43,293 nucleotides of DNA from Tardiphaga sp. (GCA_014377915.1 JACMOT010000327.1:1-43293); one strand, 5' to 3'. Numbered from the stretch's first letter, positions 35,187-43,293 are shown. Program-made: numbers and translations. Notes: generated from the sequence alone by a model not told the origin.

Positions 35187-36380
35187 ATGCCCTTCCCGCG
35201 CGCCTCCCAGGCCCTGTCCCGCTTTACCGTGCTCGACCTGACCCGGATCCGTTCGGGCCCCACAGCGGTACGCCAGTTCGCGGACTGGGGCGCCAATGTG
35301 ATCAAGATCGACGCGCTCTCGGACGACGCCGGTGGCGAGCAGCCCGGCGGCCCGCGGCAAGGCTCCGACTTCCAGAACCTCCACCGCAACAAGCGCGCCA
35401 TGACCCTGAACCTGAAGGACCCACGGGGTCTCGAGGTGTTCAAGCGGCTGGCGGCCAAGGCCGACGTGGTGGTGGAGAATTTTCGACCCGACGTGAAGGA
35501 CCGGCTCGGCATCGATTACGAGAGCCTGCGCGCCACCAATCCCGGCATCGTCTACGGCAGCATTTCCGGCTTCGGCCAGGACGGCCCCTACCATAAGCGG
35601 CCCGGATTCGATCAGATTGCCCAGGGCATGGGCGGGCTGATGTCGATCACCGGCGCGCCGGGCAAAGGTCCGATGCGGGTCGGCATTCCCGTCGCCGACC
35701 TCACCGCCGGGATGTTCTGCGCCATGGGCGTGCTGACAGCGCTGCTGGAGCGCGACGTCTCGGGCCAGGGACAATGGGTACAGACCTCGCTGCTGCAGGC
35801 GCAGATCTTCATGCTGGATTTTCAGGCCGCGCGCTGGCTGATGGAACAGGACGTGCCGAAACAGGCCGGCAACAACCACCCGACCAGCATCCCCACCGGC
35901 GTGTTCAAGACCTCCGACGGCTACATCAACATTGCCACCACCGGCGGCAAAATCTGGGAGCGTTGCGCGCAGGCGATCGGCGCGCCGGAGCTAATCAGCA
36001 ATCCCGACTACGCCACCGGCCCGGCGCGTTCGAAGAACCGTGACGCGCTGAACGCCGCCATCAGCTCCTGCACCGAAAAGCGCTCGACCGACGAGTGGGT
36101 CAACGAGCTGAACGCAGCCGGCGTGCCGTGCGGACCGATCTATTCCGTCGACCAGATGTTTGCCGACGAGCAGGTCAAGCATCTCGGCATCGCGCAGGAC
36201 GTCCCCAACGACGAGGGCCGCGCCATTCGCCTGGTCGGACAGCCGTTCACGCTGTCGCGGACGCCGAGCCACATGGCGGCCCGCCCGCCGGAAGTGGGCG
36301 AACAGACAGAGGAGTTGCTGGCCGAGTTCGGCTTCGGCGCGGAGGAGATCGCCGCGCTACGCGAGGCTAAGGTCGTATAG
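35187..36380 (+). CDS. CaiB/BaiF-family CoA-transferase
   Basis: A 397-residue class III CoA-transferase, the family of formyl-CoA transferase, carnitine CoA-transferase and alpha-methylacyl-CoA racemase. It has VLDLTRIRSGPTAVRQFADWG, VVVENFRPDVKDRLG, YGSISGFGQDGPY and the catalytic aspartate D171 in IPVADLTAGMF. It moves CoA between carboxylic acids through an acyl-enzyme intermediate; the acid substrate is unknown. ATG 35187 has GGAG about ten bases upstream; the frame extends to 35142 without family sequence. It has no obvious place in polysaccharide synthesis and may be a core gene between two locus segments. Confidence 0.92.
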   Translation: MPFPRASQALSRFTVLDLTRIRSGPTAVRQFADWGANVIKIDALSDDAGGEQPGGPRQGSDFQNLHRNKRAMTLNLKDPRGLEVFKRLAAKADVVVENFRPDVKDRLGIDYESLRATNPGIVYGSISGFGQDGPYHKRPGFDQIAQGMGGLMSITGAPGKGPMRVGIPVADLTAGMFCAMGVLTALLERDVSGQGQWVQTSLLQAQIFMLDFQAARWLMEQDVPKQAGNNHPTSIPTGVFKTSDGYINIATTGGKIWERCAQAIGAPELISNPDYATGPARSKNRDALNAAISSCTEKRSTDEWVNELNAAGVPCGPIYSVDQMFADEQVKHLGIAQDVPNDEGRAIRLVGQPFTLSRTPSHMAARPPEVGEQTEELLAEFGFGAEEIAALREAKVV

Positions 36381-36449
36381 CGGGCGAGACTTGTTCTGAT
36401 CCGCTGCGGTGCGCGCACGGCGCCACTTCTGGCATACGGGAATGATTTG

Positions 36450-38105
36450 ATGAACGAGAGACTTGCCGCGACATCGCGTGGCCACGACACGCTGCGCCGG
36501 GACGTGGCGATCATTCTGTCAGTCTGGACAGCTGGGATACTGATACTTGTCCTGGGGACCGTCACAAACGCCAATATCGGTTTCGTCTGGCCGATGGGAC
36601 AGGATATCGATTGGTCGCTGATACTCAAGCAAGGCATCGGTGCCTACGCGGCGGAGCAGGAATTTTCGATCGACCATCGCAACCCGCTGTCTGGCTGGGT
36701 GTATAGTATTGCCTCGCCGCTCATCCTAGGCCACATTTACGGCTTCCACATTTTGCGCCTGCTGACTTGCCTGTTTCTGGGCTTGTCGTTCTACGCGCTC
36801 GCGCGCCAGCTATGTCGCCGCGAGGCTTCGTATTTCCCCGTGTTGCTGGGCTCCAGCATCGCTATGTGGTGGTTTTGGTCGAATCACACGCAAGTAGTCT
36901 GGCTAATGCTTTTTGTGCTCGCATTATCGGCGTTGATCGTGTGGAGCTACTGCATCTATGTCGATAGCGACCGACGGTGGGGCGCCTTCTACGCTTTCAG
37001 CCTGGCTTTGTGGTTGGTTGCCCTGGGCACTTATTCGATTCAATGCGGCGCCATCATATCTGTCTTTCTGATCGCGCTTTTCCGCGGACGGTCACGGGGC
37101 CTAGGGCCAGCGATCCGGGATACATTCCCTTATCTTTTGATCGCGGTGTCGTTTGCAGCGATCTGGATCACCAGCGCCAGAGGTTTCTTTCTCGAGGACG
37201 CTGTATCAAAAACGACACAGGCCCATCTCTCGGTCGCCGCCTTGTTCAAGTCGATTGGCTATTTCTTGTGGCATCCCAGCTTTACCAGGGTATTGAGCAG
37301 CGCGATTGAACACTGGTCGGCCATGACATTCGCGGCGGTTTTCGGTTGCGGGATTTTGATCGCATACCTGCTTAAACGGCTCACGTTCGATGAGACCCGC
37401 TTCGCAGCGAAATCCCTTAGGGAGGGATCGCTCTGGATACTCATCGTCGCCGCGAGTCTTGCAGTCCCGACGCTTTTTCTGGAAGCGACAAGTCCCATCT
37501 GGAAGCCCGGCACGCGAAGCGAAATGATGTACGCGGGCTTTGTTCCGATGGCCGTGCTCGGCGTTGCGGCCCTAATCTGTTCCTTTCTCCGCCGCGGGGC
37601 CGCTACCAAAGTGTTGTTCGCCACGGCGGCGGTATTGATGAGCATTGTGGTATTGCTGAACGTCGAACAGAATCGTGAGGCTACTGCCGTCTATCGCTGG
37701 CAGACAAATCTTGCTGCCGGTCTTCAACCTCTGCAGCGTGCAACCCCAGGAGCACTGCATTTTCTGGTCATCAACAGTAGCGGTCGATCCCACATCGATC
37801 CGGGATTCGGGGCGAGGTTTGCGCAGGACAAGCTCGGCCGGATACCAACAAGGTGGTCGGCGGTGTCGCTGTCATCGGAATCGTCGCTTCGCGTGATCGA
37901 GAATTTGGCAGCACCGACCGGCTATTCTGGTACCTGGACCGTGACGATTGGCCCCAATACCGTCTACGGAGCGATGGAAAACAGCCATGAGGAGGTACCG
38001 CGCGAAACTGTTCGGGTAGTGCGTTTCAACGGCGTCACCGTAGAGGCACTCGCTTCGGTGTCCGAAGCCGATATCGCCGGACTCCAGGCACGGCTTGTCC
38101 ATTGA
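36450..38105 (+). CDS. GT-C-like polytopic membrane protein
   Basis: A 552-residue ORF, 551 residues from ATG 36450. It has about ten hydrophobic helices; the first external loop contains WPMGQDIDWSLILKQGI and SIDHRNPLSGWVYSIASP, with acidic and histidine residues as in GT-C enzymes. The soluble C-terminal part, about 130 residues, is probably periplasmic. It lies 69 bases after the CoA-transferase gene and is convergent with the SGNH-like gene 42 bases on. It is a further member of the GT-C-like set; its base composition looks slightly less GC-rich than neighbouring genes by eye. Substrate unknown. Confidence 0.62.
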   Translation: MNERLAATSRGHDTLRRDVAIILSVWTAGILILVLGTVTNANIGFVWPMGQDIDWSLILKQGIGAYAAEQEFSIDHRNPLSGWVYSIASPLILGHIYGFHILRLLTCLFLGLSFYALARQLCRREASYFPVLLGSSIAMWWFWSNHTQVVWLMLFVLALSALIVWSYCIYVDSDRRWGAFYAFSLALWLVALGTYSIQCGAIISVFLIALFRGRSRGLGPAIRDTFPYLLIAVSFAAIWITSARGFFLEDAVSKTTQAHLSVAALFKSIGYFLWHPSFTRVLSSAIEHWSAMTFAAVFGCGILIAYLLKRLTFDETRFAAKSLREGSLWILIVAASLAVPTLFLEATSPIWKPGTRSEMMYAGFVPMAVLGVAALICSFLRRGAATKVLFATAAVLMSIVVLLNVEQNREATAVYRWQTNLAAGLQPLQRATPGALHFLVINSSGRSHIDPGFGARFAQDKLGRIPTRWSAVSLSSESSLRVIENLAAPTGYSGTWTVTIGPNTVYGAMENSHEEVPRETVRVVRFNGVTVEALASVSEADIAGLQARLVH

Positions 38106-38147
38106 GCGAGAGACTGAAGCCGCCGCATCGATCGCGCTGCCCGAAAG

Positions 38148-39110
38148 CTACCGCTTCGGAAGGCAGCGGTCAAAGACCGGCTGGCTTTGTGAAAGAAATG
38201 CCGCCGACCAGAGTTCAGCACTTGGCGCGCTGAGATGGCTAGCATCTGGCGAGGTCAGTCCTTCGAGCCGCGGCACCACCGAGGTGACGCCTAGGCTGCG
38301 TCCGATTTCGATCGCTATGGCTTCCGCGTCGAACGTCGGATTAGGAATGCCTGTGAAGATGACGCACCGTCGATCAAGCTTCAGTTCATCCAGAAACCTA
38401 TTTGCGCGCTCGATCCATCCGCTCATTGCAGCCAGCCCGGCCGGGCGTTCAGCCGGGATTTCAGCGACCGCCCGTGACCTTGGCATCAACAGCCCCTGCC
38501 AGATCCACCTGCCGGTTTCAAGATCGCGGTAGATCGAACCGCGCTCGCCGGTGCAAATGCCTGGCATCCAGCAAAAGATGCCAATAGTCTTGAAGAATAC
38601 TTTTTTCTTTATCGCATCGGCTATCGCAGCATAGCGGTCAGAAATCAGGCCAGTGGCCATGGCGGACATTTCCGACGTGAAAAACGGATCGGTGTTGATG
38701 ATGACGACGCGAGGCCGAACGTTGTATTCCTTCATCAGCATCAACGGAAAAGCGTCCGCTTCGGTGTAGCCGAACCCGAGCAGATGATAGGGGATCAATC
38801 TGCTTGTGAAGTAGGCTCCAACCTCGTCGGTGGAGAAGCCAATCTGCATCCGGCTACTGCCGAGAAAGACGACTTCGGCCCGCTTCAATGCGGAGATAGC
38901 TTGGGGCTCGCTCGGCAAAAAATAGGCCTGATGCTCGTAGTCGCTAAAAGCAGGGTTGTTACAATAAGAAAGGTACGTATCGGGTTGGTCGAGAAATCGG
39001 CAAGAGGACACCTTGATGCCCCACATGGCGAAGTATGTCAGGCATCCAACCACAAGCGCGATCACCAGCGAGACACAAACGAACAGACCCTGTTGTCGAC
39101 CAATGCCCAT
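38148..39110 (-). CDS. SGNH-like protein, probable O-acetylation partner of MBOAT
   Basis: A 320-residue protein with one N-terminal transmembrane helix (FVCVSLVIALVVGCLTYF) and a periplasmic domain. EVVFLGSSRMQIGFS carries the likely nucleophile S85, and DASHLS near the end supplies D289 and H292, giving the Ser-Asp-His layout of SGNH hydrolase/acetyltransferases such as AlgX/AlgJ and DltD-like proteins. Its start codon directly adjoins the stop of the MBOAT gene. In paired systems MBOAT passes acetyl groups across the membrane and the SGNH partner places them on the polysaccharide. That role is inferred here. Confidence 0.75.
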   Translation of the reverse strand: MGIGRQQGLFVCVSLVIALVVGCLTYFAMWGIKVSSCRFLDQPDTYLSYCNNPAFSDYEHQAYFLPSEPQAISALKRAEVVFLGSSRMQIGFSTDEVGAYFTSRLIPYHLLGFGYTEADAFPLMLMKEYNVRPRVVIINTDPFFTSEMSAMATGLISDRYAAIADAIKKKVFFKTIGIFCWMPGICTGERGSIYRDLETGRWIWQGLLMPRSRAVAEIPAERPAGLAAMSGWIERANRFLDELKLDRRCVIFTGIPNPTFDAEAIAIEIGRSLGVTSVVPRLEGLTSPDASHLSAPSAELWSAAFLSQSQPVFDRCLPKR

Positions 39111-40520
39111 TCAAAACCGGAAATAGAGGAAGGAACTCGGCATCGTAATGGACAGCGCCACTGAGAGGCCCACCGCACATCCGCTTACGATTGCCCAGGC
39201 GAGGTTCGGCCGCCAGCTGAACCACCTGGCAGGCGCGGATCGATCAAAGATCTGCGCGGTGTTCGGCAACAGAACTGCAATCAGCGTGAGCACCGCTGCC
39301 CACACCCATCCAACACGGAAAGCAGTCTCACCAAAGTGAGGAACCAGCATAGCCGACCACATGATGTGCGCGGCTTCGAACGATGATGCCCGGAACGGTA
39401 CCCAGGCCAGAATGATCAGAACAATCGTGAGAAAAAACCCACAACCAACGGGTAGATTCACCCCATACTTCTTGGCGGCGTAACGCCATGCATGGTTCAC
39501 TATCAGACCAACGCCGTGGATGGCGCCCCACAGAACAAAATTCCAGGACGCCCCGTGCCATAGTCCGCCCAACACCATGGTCAGCGCGAGATTGACGTAT
39601 CGCCTAATCGTCCCGTTTCTGCTGCCTCCCAAAGGGATGTAAAGATAATCACGCAAGAAACGGGACAACGTCATGTGCCATCGCCGCCAGAATTCGATCA
39701 GAGAGGTAGCCTTATAGGGGGAGTAGAAATTGAGAGGGACCGCAATTCCCATCATTAAAGCTAGGCCGATCGCCATGTCGGAATAGCCTGCAAAGTCGTA
39801 GTAAAGCTGAAGCGTGTAACTGATGGCGCCAAGCCAAGCATCCGCAGATGTAACGACCTCCCCTTTTGCCGCGGCGTTGAACGCTGCGTCTGCGAACGGC
39901 GCTATACTGTCAGCCAGCACGACCTTTTTGAAGATTCCCGCCGCAAACCACCCCAATCCCAATGCGAATGTTGCGATATTGAAGCCATAAATTCGCGCCT
40001 CGGCAAATTGAGGCATGATGTCCTTGTGATGCAGTATCGGCCCAGCGATCAGGTGCGGGAAATACGTCACGAAGAGCACATAGTGCACGAAACGGTATTC
40101 TTTCGCTTCTCCGCGAGATGCATCAACCAGAAAGGCAATCTGAGTGAAAGTGAAGAACGATATGCCGATAGGAAGCACAATGTCTTCAATGGGCGAAGCG
40201 AACCCTAGGTGGACCAGGTTCTCACCGATGAAATTGCCATACTTAAAGTAGGCCAAGCCGGCCAGATTCATGCCGATACCGGTCCAGAGAATGGCTCTGG
40301 ATTGCCTATCAGCAAGCAGCCTGCCGACGATGTAGTTGAATATGATAGAACTCAGAATCAGCGGCAAAAGCCGCCAAGTATCCCACGAATAGAAAACCAG
40401 GGACGCGATCGCAGCCCATAGGGCGGCCGCAAAAAACGCCCTGAAATGCCCAAGCAAAAAAAAGCCGGCAAATGTAACCGGTAAAAACACAAATAGAAAT
40501 ATCGGACTATTGAACTGCAA
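39111..40520 (-). CDS. MBOAT-family O-acyltransferase (AlgI-like)
   Basis: A 469-residue polytopic enzyme from TTG 40520, giving the usual start QFNSPIFLFVFLP. It has LPIGISFFTFTQIAFLVD, YYDFAGYSDMAIGLALMMGI, the invariant FWRRWHMTLSRFLRDYLYIP (H282) and GGLWHGASWNF with the catalytic H322. It takes acetyl groups, probably from acetyl-CoA, through the membrane for transfer to an exported polysaccharide. The longer frame to 40577 adds a stretch without family character. The downstream SGNH-like gene is immediately adjacent, so they form an O-acetylation pair. Confidence 0.92.
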   Translation of the reverse strand: MQFNSPIFLFVFLPVTFAGFFLLGHFRAFFAAALWAAIASLVFYSWDTWRLLPLILSSIIFNYIVGRLLADRQSRAILWTGIGMNLAGLAYFKYGNFIGENLVHLGFASPIEDIVLPIGISFFTFTQIAFLVDASRGEAKEYRFVHYVLFVTYFPHLIAGPILHHKDIMPQFAEARIYGFNIATFALGLGWFAAGIFKKVVLADSIAPFADAAFNAAAKGEVVTSADAWLGAISYTLQLYYDFAGYSDMAIGLALMMGIAVPLNFYSPYKATSLIEFWRRWHMTLSRFLRDYLYIPLGGSRNGTIRRYVNLALTMVLGGLWHGASWNFVLWGAIHGVGLIVNHAWRYAAKKYGVNLPVGCGFFLTIVLIILAWVPFRASSFEAAHIMWSAMLVPHFGETAFRVGWVWAAVLTLIAVLLPNTAQIFDRSAPARWFSWRPNLAWAIVSGCAVGLSVALSITMPSSFLYFRF

Positions 40521-40815
40521 GACGGCGTCACATCGTCGGCGTGGCAGACGCCGTAAGCTGATTTGGAGGCAAGACATGCCACGGGCAGATCTCGAATGCC
40601 AACATTCTTTCGATCATTCCAAGGAGTTACCAACCTGGCTTCTTCCCCGCCCAATCAATGCTGGCGTACGGCGGCCGGTAGTCGGTGAATTCGGGGCCGC
40701 AGGGTGGATAGCTAGACAATCGACTTCGCTAGAGGTTATACAGCAACATAAATCAATGCCACGAACCGAACCCCACGCTCTTTTTGAAATGCTGCATCCG
40801 ATGCCAACCTAGGGC
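40521..40815. other. Intergenic region, no gene seen
   Basis: About 295 bases between MBOAT and the DUF4214-like gene, both on the minus strand. The MBOAT promoter should lie here. No protein-like frame or clear hairpin was noticed. Confidence 0.35.
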
Positions 40816-41181
40816 TTACACCTGTTCAGATAATCCGAGTGTGCGCAGATTGGCGGTCAGGCGGATCGATGCAGTTCTGGCAATATTCAAAACATCAGAA
40901 CCGAACATGTTCGCTTGAGCAAGTATCGCTTGATGACACCGGGAGCGGAATTCATCCGAATGGATGATTCCGTTAACCAGAGCATCGTGATCTCGGCACT
41001 GCATCCATTGGGCGATGACGGACTCGGACTCGGGCCGACGACCGGGCAGTATATCGTACGATTTTACCATATCTTCTCGCAGGACCATTACAATTTCCGC
41101 CACCTGTTGATGCAAGTATTGCAGCAAAGTATCCCAACAACCTGACCGGGTAAACCAGATTTCTCGTTGCCGAAACGCCAT
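40816..41181 (-). CDS. Short DUF4214-like protein
   Basis: A 121-residue protein from ATG 41181 (TTG 41199 is possible). The middle has YDILPGRRPESESVIAQW and NGIIHSDEFRSRC, which resemble the ILGRxPE...SxEF pattern of DUF4214-like repeats found near or inside polysaccharide and FkbM enzymes. It may be a stand-alone form or the remnant of a longer protein. No catalytic motif is visible. It is an orphan between the MBOAT operon and the IS66 remnant. Confidence 0.55.
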   Translation of the reverse strand: MAFRQREIWFTRSGCWDTLLQYLHQQVAEIVMVLREDMVKSYDILPGRRPESESVIAQWMQCRDHDALVNGIIHSDEFRSRCHQAILAQANMFGSDVLNIARTASIRLTANLRTLGLSEQV

Positions 41182-41392
41182 GGGTTCGGAAAACCGCAAC
41201 AGTGCCCGATTCGTCGGAATAAGCTTGCACGAACTTCGCGAACACCGGCTATCAAATAATTTTATGCAATACGAAGGCCGGAAGATCAGTCTCCCTCCGG
41301 TGAGGGCCGCCTTGTCTCAGTTGGCGAAGTGCTGTGTAACAATCTTATGGACTGCAGTAAGTGCAGTACTCAGGTTTAACGGCTCGCGGTGG

Positions 41393-41741
41393 TCGAGACC
41401 GGTCGTCGTCGTCGCTGAGCGGATGACGAGAAGCTCCGGATCGTTCTGGAGAGTTTGCAGGCACCTCGGGCGGTCTCGTCAACGGCGCGGCGTTATGGGC
41501 TTTCCGATCGCTGCTGCTGATCTGGCGGCGATCGTTTGAGGGGGAGCGCGGGCGATCCCGAACTGTCGAAACCGGCCTTTGTCCCGGCAATGGTCGTAGA
41601 CGAGGCCTAGGCGCCGCGCCTCCCACGGCACCAAGCAGCCAAATGGTGATCGATCTCGGAGAGCATGGTCGCGTCATTGTCGACGCGGGCGTCGATACGG
41701 AGGCGCTCGCTCGGGTGCTGGCCGTTCTGGGACGCCAATGA
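41393..41741 (+). pseudogene. tnpA: IS66 TnpA (OrfA) remnant
   Basis: Translation gives VETGRRRR, a TGA in place of a tryptophan codon, ADDEKLRIVLESLQAP and STARRYGLS, then a one-base shift into RSLLLIWRRSFEGER, and finally the C-terminal DLGEHGRVIVDAGVDTEALA plus RVLAVLGRQ. The helix-turn-helix-like start and the tail are typical of IS66 OrfA. Its TGA (41739-41741) overlaps the ATG of tnpB. Confidence 0.8.
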
Positions 41742-42340
41742 TCCCGGTCCCGGCAGGTGCCCGGATTTGGATCGCCACCGGTCATACCAACATGCGCAAA
41801 GGCATGCAGGGTCTGGCGTTGTTAGTTCAGGAAGGCCTCGGGCGCGATCCCTTTGCCGGCGATGTGTTCGTGTTCCGCAGCCGTGCTGGCACGCTCATCA
41901 AGGCGCTCTGGCATGACGGGATCGGCCTGTCACTGGCGGAGAACGCGCGCCGCAAGGTGCAAGGCAAGAAGCCCGTGGTGATCTCGCCGCTGGCGCTGGA
42001 AGCCGTCCGCCGCCTCGACGCACTGTTAGAGATCGAGCGTGGCATTAATGGCGAAACGCCCGAACGGCGACGAGCCGTGCGTCAGGGATTGAGCGCACCC
42101 TTGGTCGGCGATCTGGAAGTCTGGATGCGGGAGCAACGCGCTAAACTCTCGCGTAGCAACGACGTCGCCAATGCAATGGATTACATGCTGAAGCGTTGGA
42201 GCTCGTTCACCCGCTTCCTCGAAGATGGCCGCGTTTGCCTGTCGAACAACGCAGCGAACGTACCGTGCGCGGTATCGCTTTGGGCCGCAAGTCCTGGCTG
42301 TTCTGCGGCTCCGATCGTGGCGGCGACCGCGCCGCACTGA
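41738..42340 (+). pseudogene. TnpB-TnpC in-frame deletion fusion (IS66)
   Basis: A 200-codon frame. Residues 1 to about 66 are the IS66 accessory protein TnpB: MIPVPAGARIWIATGHTNMR, then DVFVFRSRAGTLIKALWHDG. From about residue 69 it becomes the C-terminal region of the TnpC transposase: KPVVISPLALEAVRRLDALL, EIERGINGETPERRRAVRQ and MDYMLKRWSSFTRFLEDGRV. The rest of tnpB and most of tnpC, including the zinc domain and most of the catalytic core, are missing. At about NNAA (near 42253) the reading frame shifts and the remaining 30 codons are out of frame. Confidence 0.85.
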
Positions 42341-42456
42341 TGTACAGTATGATCGTCAATGCCAAGATGAACGATGTGGATCCGCAGGCATGGCTTGCCG
42401 ACTTCCTGGCCCGTATCACCGAGCATCCCGCCCACAGGCTCGACGAGAGGTGCTGG
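42253..42456 (+). pseudogene. IS66 TnpC C-terminal fragment after frameshift
   Basis: This frame continues the transposase: ERTVRGIALGRKSWLFCGSD, RGGDRAALMYSMIVNAKMND, VDPQAWLADFLARITEHPAH and RLDE. The usual ending LLPWNW is gone, so the 3' end is also altered. Confidence 0.8.
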
Positions 42457-42768
42457 CCGAGTTCAGCTGCGACCCAGAGGAAATCACGTCCCGGGGCGGT
42501 TCGCCTGGCGCAGCCGCCTAACCAAGGTCAGCGGCACGCCCACCTCGAAATTTCCAGCCAAGTTCGGCTTATCGCTGACGATATGCTGTGCCAAAGCAAG
42601 TTCACGCATTGAGCACCCGTATCGCTCAGACGCTGTCAAATCAATCAGGTTTCACAAGACAGCTTGGCATTAATGAGCTTTTCATGACAACAATTTTCCA
42701 TCTGCGGAGGGCACGTGGACTTTCAGAAGCAACGTGGTTGCCAGATTTTTTAGTGACGAAGGAGTTGC
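42457..42768. promoter_or_regulatory. Region between IS66 remnant and manC
   Basis: About 312 bases without a supported gene. It should contain the manC promoter; a TTGGCA at 42664-42669 is a weak -35 candidate without a convincing -10 box. AAGGAG at 42759-42764 is a clear ribosome-binding site for manC. Confidence 0.4.
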
Positions 42769-43293
42769 ATGAACAAGCGTATCATTCCGTTGATCATGTG
42801 CGGCGGCGCCGGCACGCGGTTGTGGCCGTCGTCGCGCGAGGGCCGGCCGAAGCAGTTTCTGCCGCTGTTCGGGCCGCGCTCGACCTTCCAGGACACCATG
42901 CGGCGGGTCTCGGACGCGGGGCTGTTCGAGCGGCCGATCGTCATCACCAGCGCCGCCTATCGTTTCATGGTGCGCGAGCAGCTCGCCGAGATCGGGCTGG
43001 AGGCCGACGTGCTGCTGGAGCCGATGCGGCGCGATTCCGGTCCGGCGATCGCGGCGGGTGCCGCCTTCGCGCAGACCCGCGACGAGCAGGCTGTGGTGCT
43101 GGCGCTGGCCGCCGACCACGTCGTCAAGGATACGCCCGCTTTCGTCGCTGCCTGCCGGCAGGGGCTCGCCGTGGCAGACGAGGGTCATATCGTGACCTTC
43201 GGCGTGAAGGCGGAACGGCCCGGCAGCGAATACGGCTATATCAGCCGCGGCGCGGCGATGGCCCGCGAGGTCCACAAGGGCGCAAAATTTGTC
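42769..43293 (+). CDS. manC: Mannose-1-phosphate guanylyltransferase, 3'-truncated by window edge
   Basis: 175 residues are visible and the frame is open to the last base. It begins MNKRIIPLIMCGGAGTRLWP with the GGxGTRLWPxSR nucleotide-binding signature, then RPKQFLPLFG and later PMRRDSGPAIAAGAAF and ALAADHVV, all typical of ManC/CpsB/AlgA. The enzyme makes GDP-mannose from mannose 1-phosphate and GTP, the starting point for gmd in this locus. ATG 42769 follows AAGGAG at four bases. Whether the gene also has the C-terminal phosphomannose isomerase domain cannot be seen. Confidence 0.95.
   Translation, partial: MNKRIIPLIMCGGAGTRLWPSSREGRPKQFLPLFGPRSTFQDTMRRVSDAGLFERPIVITSAAYRFMVREQLAEIGLEADVLLEPMRRDSGPAIAAGAAFAQTRDEQAVVLALAADHVVKDTPAFVAACRQGLAVADEGHIVTFGVKAERPGSEYGYISRGAAMAREVHKGAKFV

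Larger units (their letters stand above)
41393..42456 (+). mobile_element. Degenerate IS66-family element
   Basis: The three genes typical of IS66 (tnpA, tnpB, tnpC) are all present as fragments in the right order, with the usual ATGA overlap of tnpA and tnpB. tnpA carries an in-frame stop and a frameshift, tnpB is joined to the last part of tnpC by a large internal deletion, and tnpC has one more frameshift. Terminal inverted repeats were not found. The element cannot move by itself. It lies between the MBOAT region and manC. Confidence 0.85.

Noticed and set aside
41393..42456. Intact IS66 transposon
   Set aside because: Stop codon, frameshifts and an internal deletion are present, and no terminal inverted repeats were found.
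1..43293. CRISPR arrays, rRNA or tRNA genes
   Set aside because: No regularly spaced direct repeats and no cloverleaf-like sequence were noticed in the intergenic parts.

Overview
The window is GC-rich, with tightly packed and often overlapping genes and many GTG/TTG starts. The protein families suggest an alphaproteobacterium, most likely of the Bradyrhizobium/Rhodopseudomonas group; this is a judgement from gene content and style, not from a marker gene. Almost the whole window is one large surface-polysaccharide (O-antigen) locus, bordered on the left by a phage recombination module and on the right by a decayed IS66 element and a mannose-1-phosphate guanylyltransferase gene cut by the window edge.

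Layout. (1) 1-1804: the end of a YqaJ-like phage exonuclease gene and an ERF annealase fused to a C-terminal HNH-like zinc domain. (2) 1838-2790: a broken membrane-protein gene with two frameshifts and a lost 3' end, abutting the phage genes. (3) 3161-4654: a GT-C-like membrane protein; 4701-5558: a divergently placed epimerase-like protein. (4) 5870-13990: gmd, a divergent gmd-like gene, two GT4 glycosyltransferases, the ABC exporter pair wzm/wzt, and another GT-C-like membrane protein. (5) 14003-19508, minus strand: rfbF, rfbG, a sugar C-methyltransferase, a Gfo/Idh oxidoreductase, a DPM1/GtrB-like glycosyltransferase and GtrA. (6) 19749-21914, minus: a very large membrane protein with a C-terminal beta-rich domain. 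(7) 22289-34425, plus: FkbM methyltransferase, PglD-like acyltransferase, three GT4 enzymes, GDP-perosamine synthase, an unusual GT-like protein, a small helical protein and two large membrane proteins. (8) 34492-36380: two genes that do not look polysaccharide-related (a small membrane protein and a CaiB/BaiF CoA-transferase). (9) 36450-41181: another GT-C-like protein, an MBOAT/SGNH O-acetylation pair and a short DUF4214-like protein. (10) 41393-42456: IS66 remnant; 42769 onward: manC.

How it fits together (inference). ManC makes GDP-mannose; Gmd converts it to GDP-4-keto-6-deoxymannose. That intermediate can be aminated by Per to GDP-perosamine and then N-acylated by the PglD-like enzyme, or processed by the Gmd-like paralog, perhaps to GDP-rhamnose. 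A second, CDP-based pathway (RfbF, RfbG, C-methyltransferase, Gfo/Idh reductase) should give a branched-chain deoxysugar. GT4 enzymes build the chain on the cytoplasmic face, Wzm/Wzt export it, and the GtrA/GtrB-like pair, the GT-C-like proteins and the MBOAT/SGNH pair are placed to decorate it in the periplasm. No Wzx flippase or Wzy polymerase was recognised, in keeping with ABC-dependent export. The most novel-looking parts are the CDP-branched-sugar operon, the set of six GT-C-like proteins (two sharing a C-terminal beta-sandwich-like tail), the tandem gmd paralog, and the uncharacterised pair at 28773-30373.
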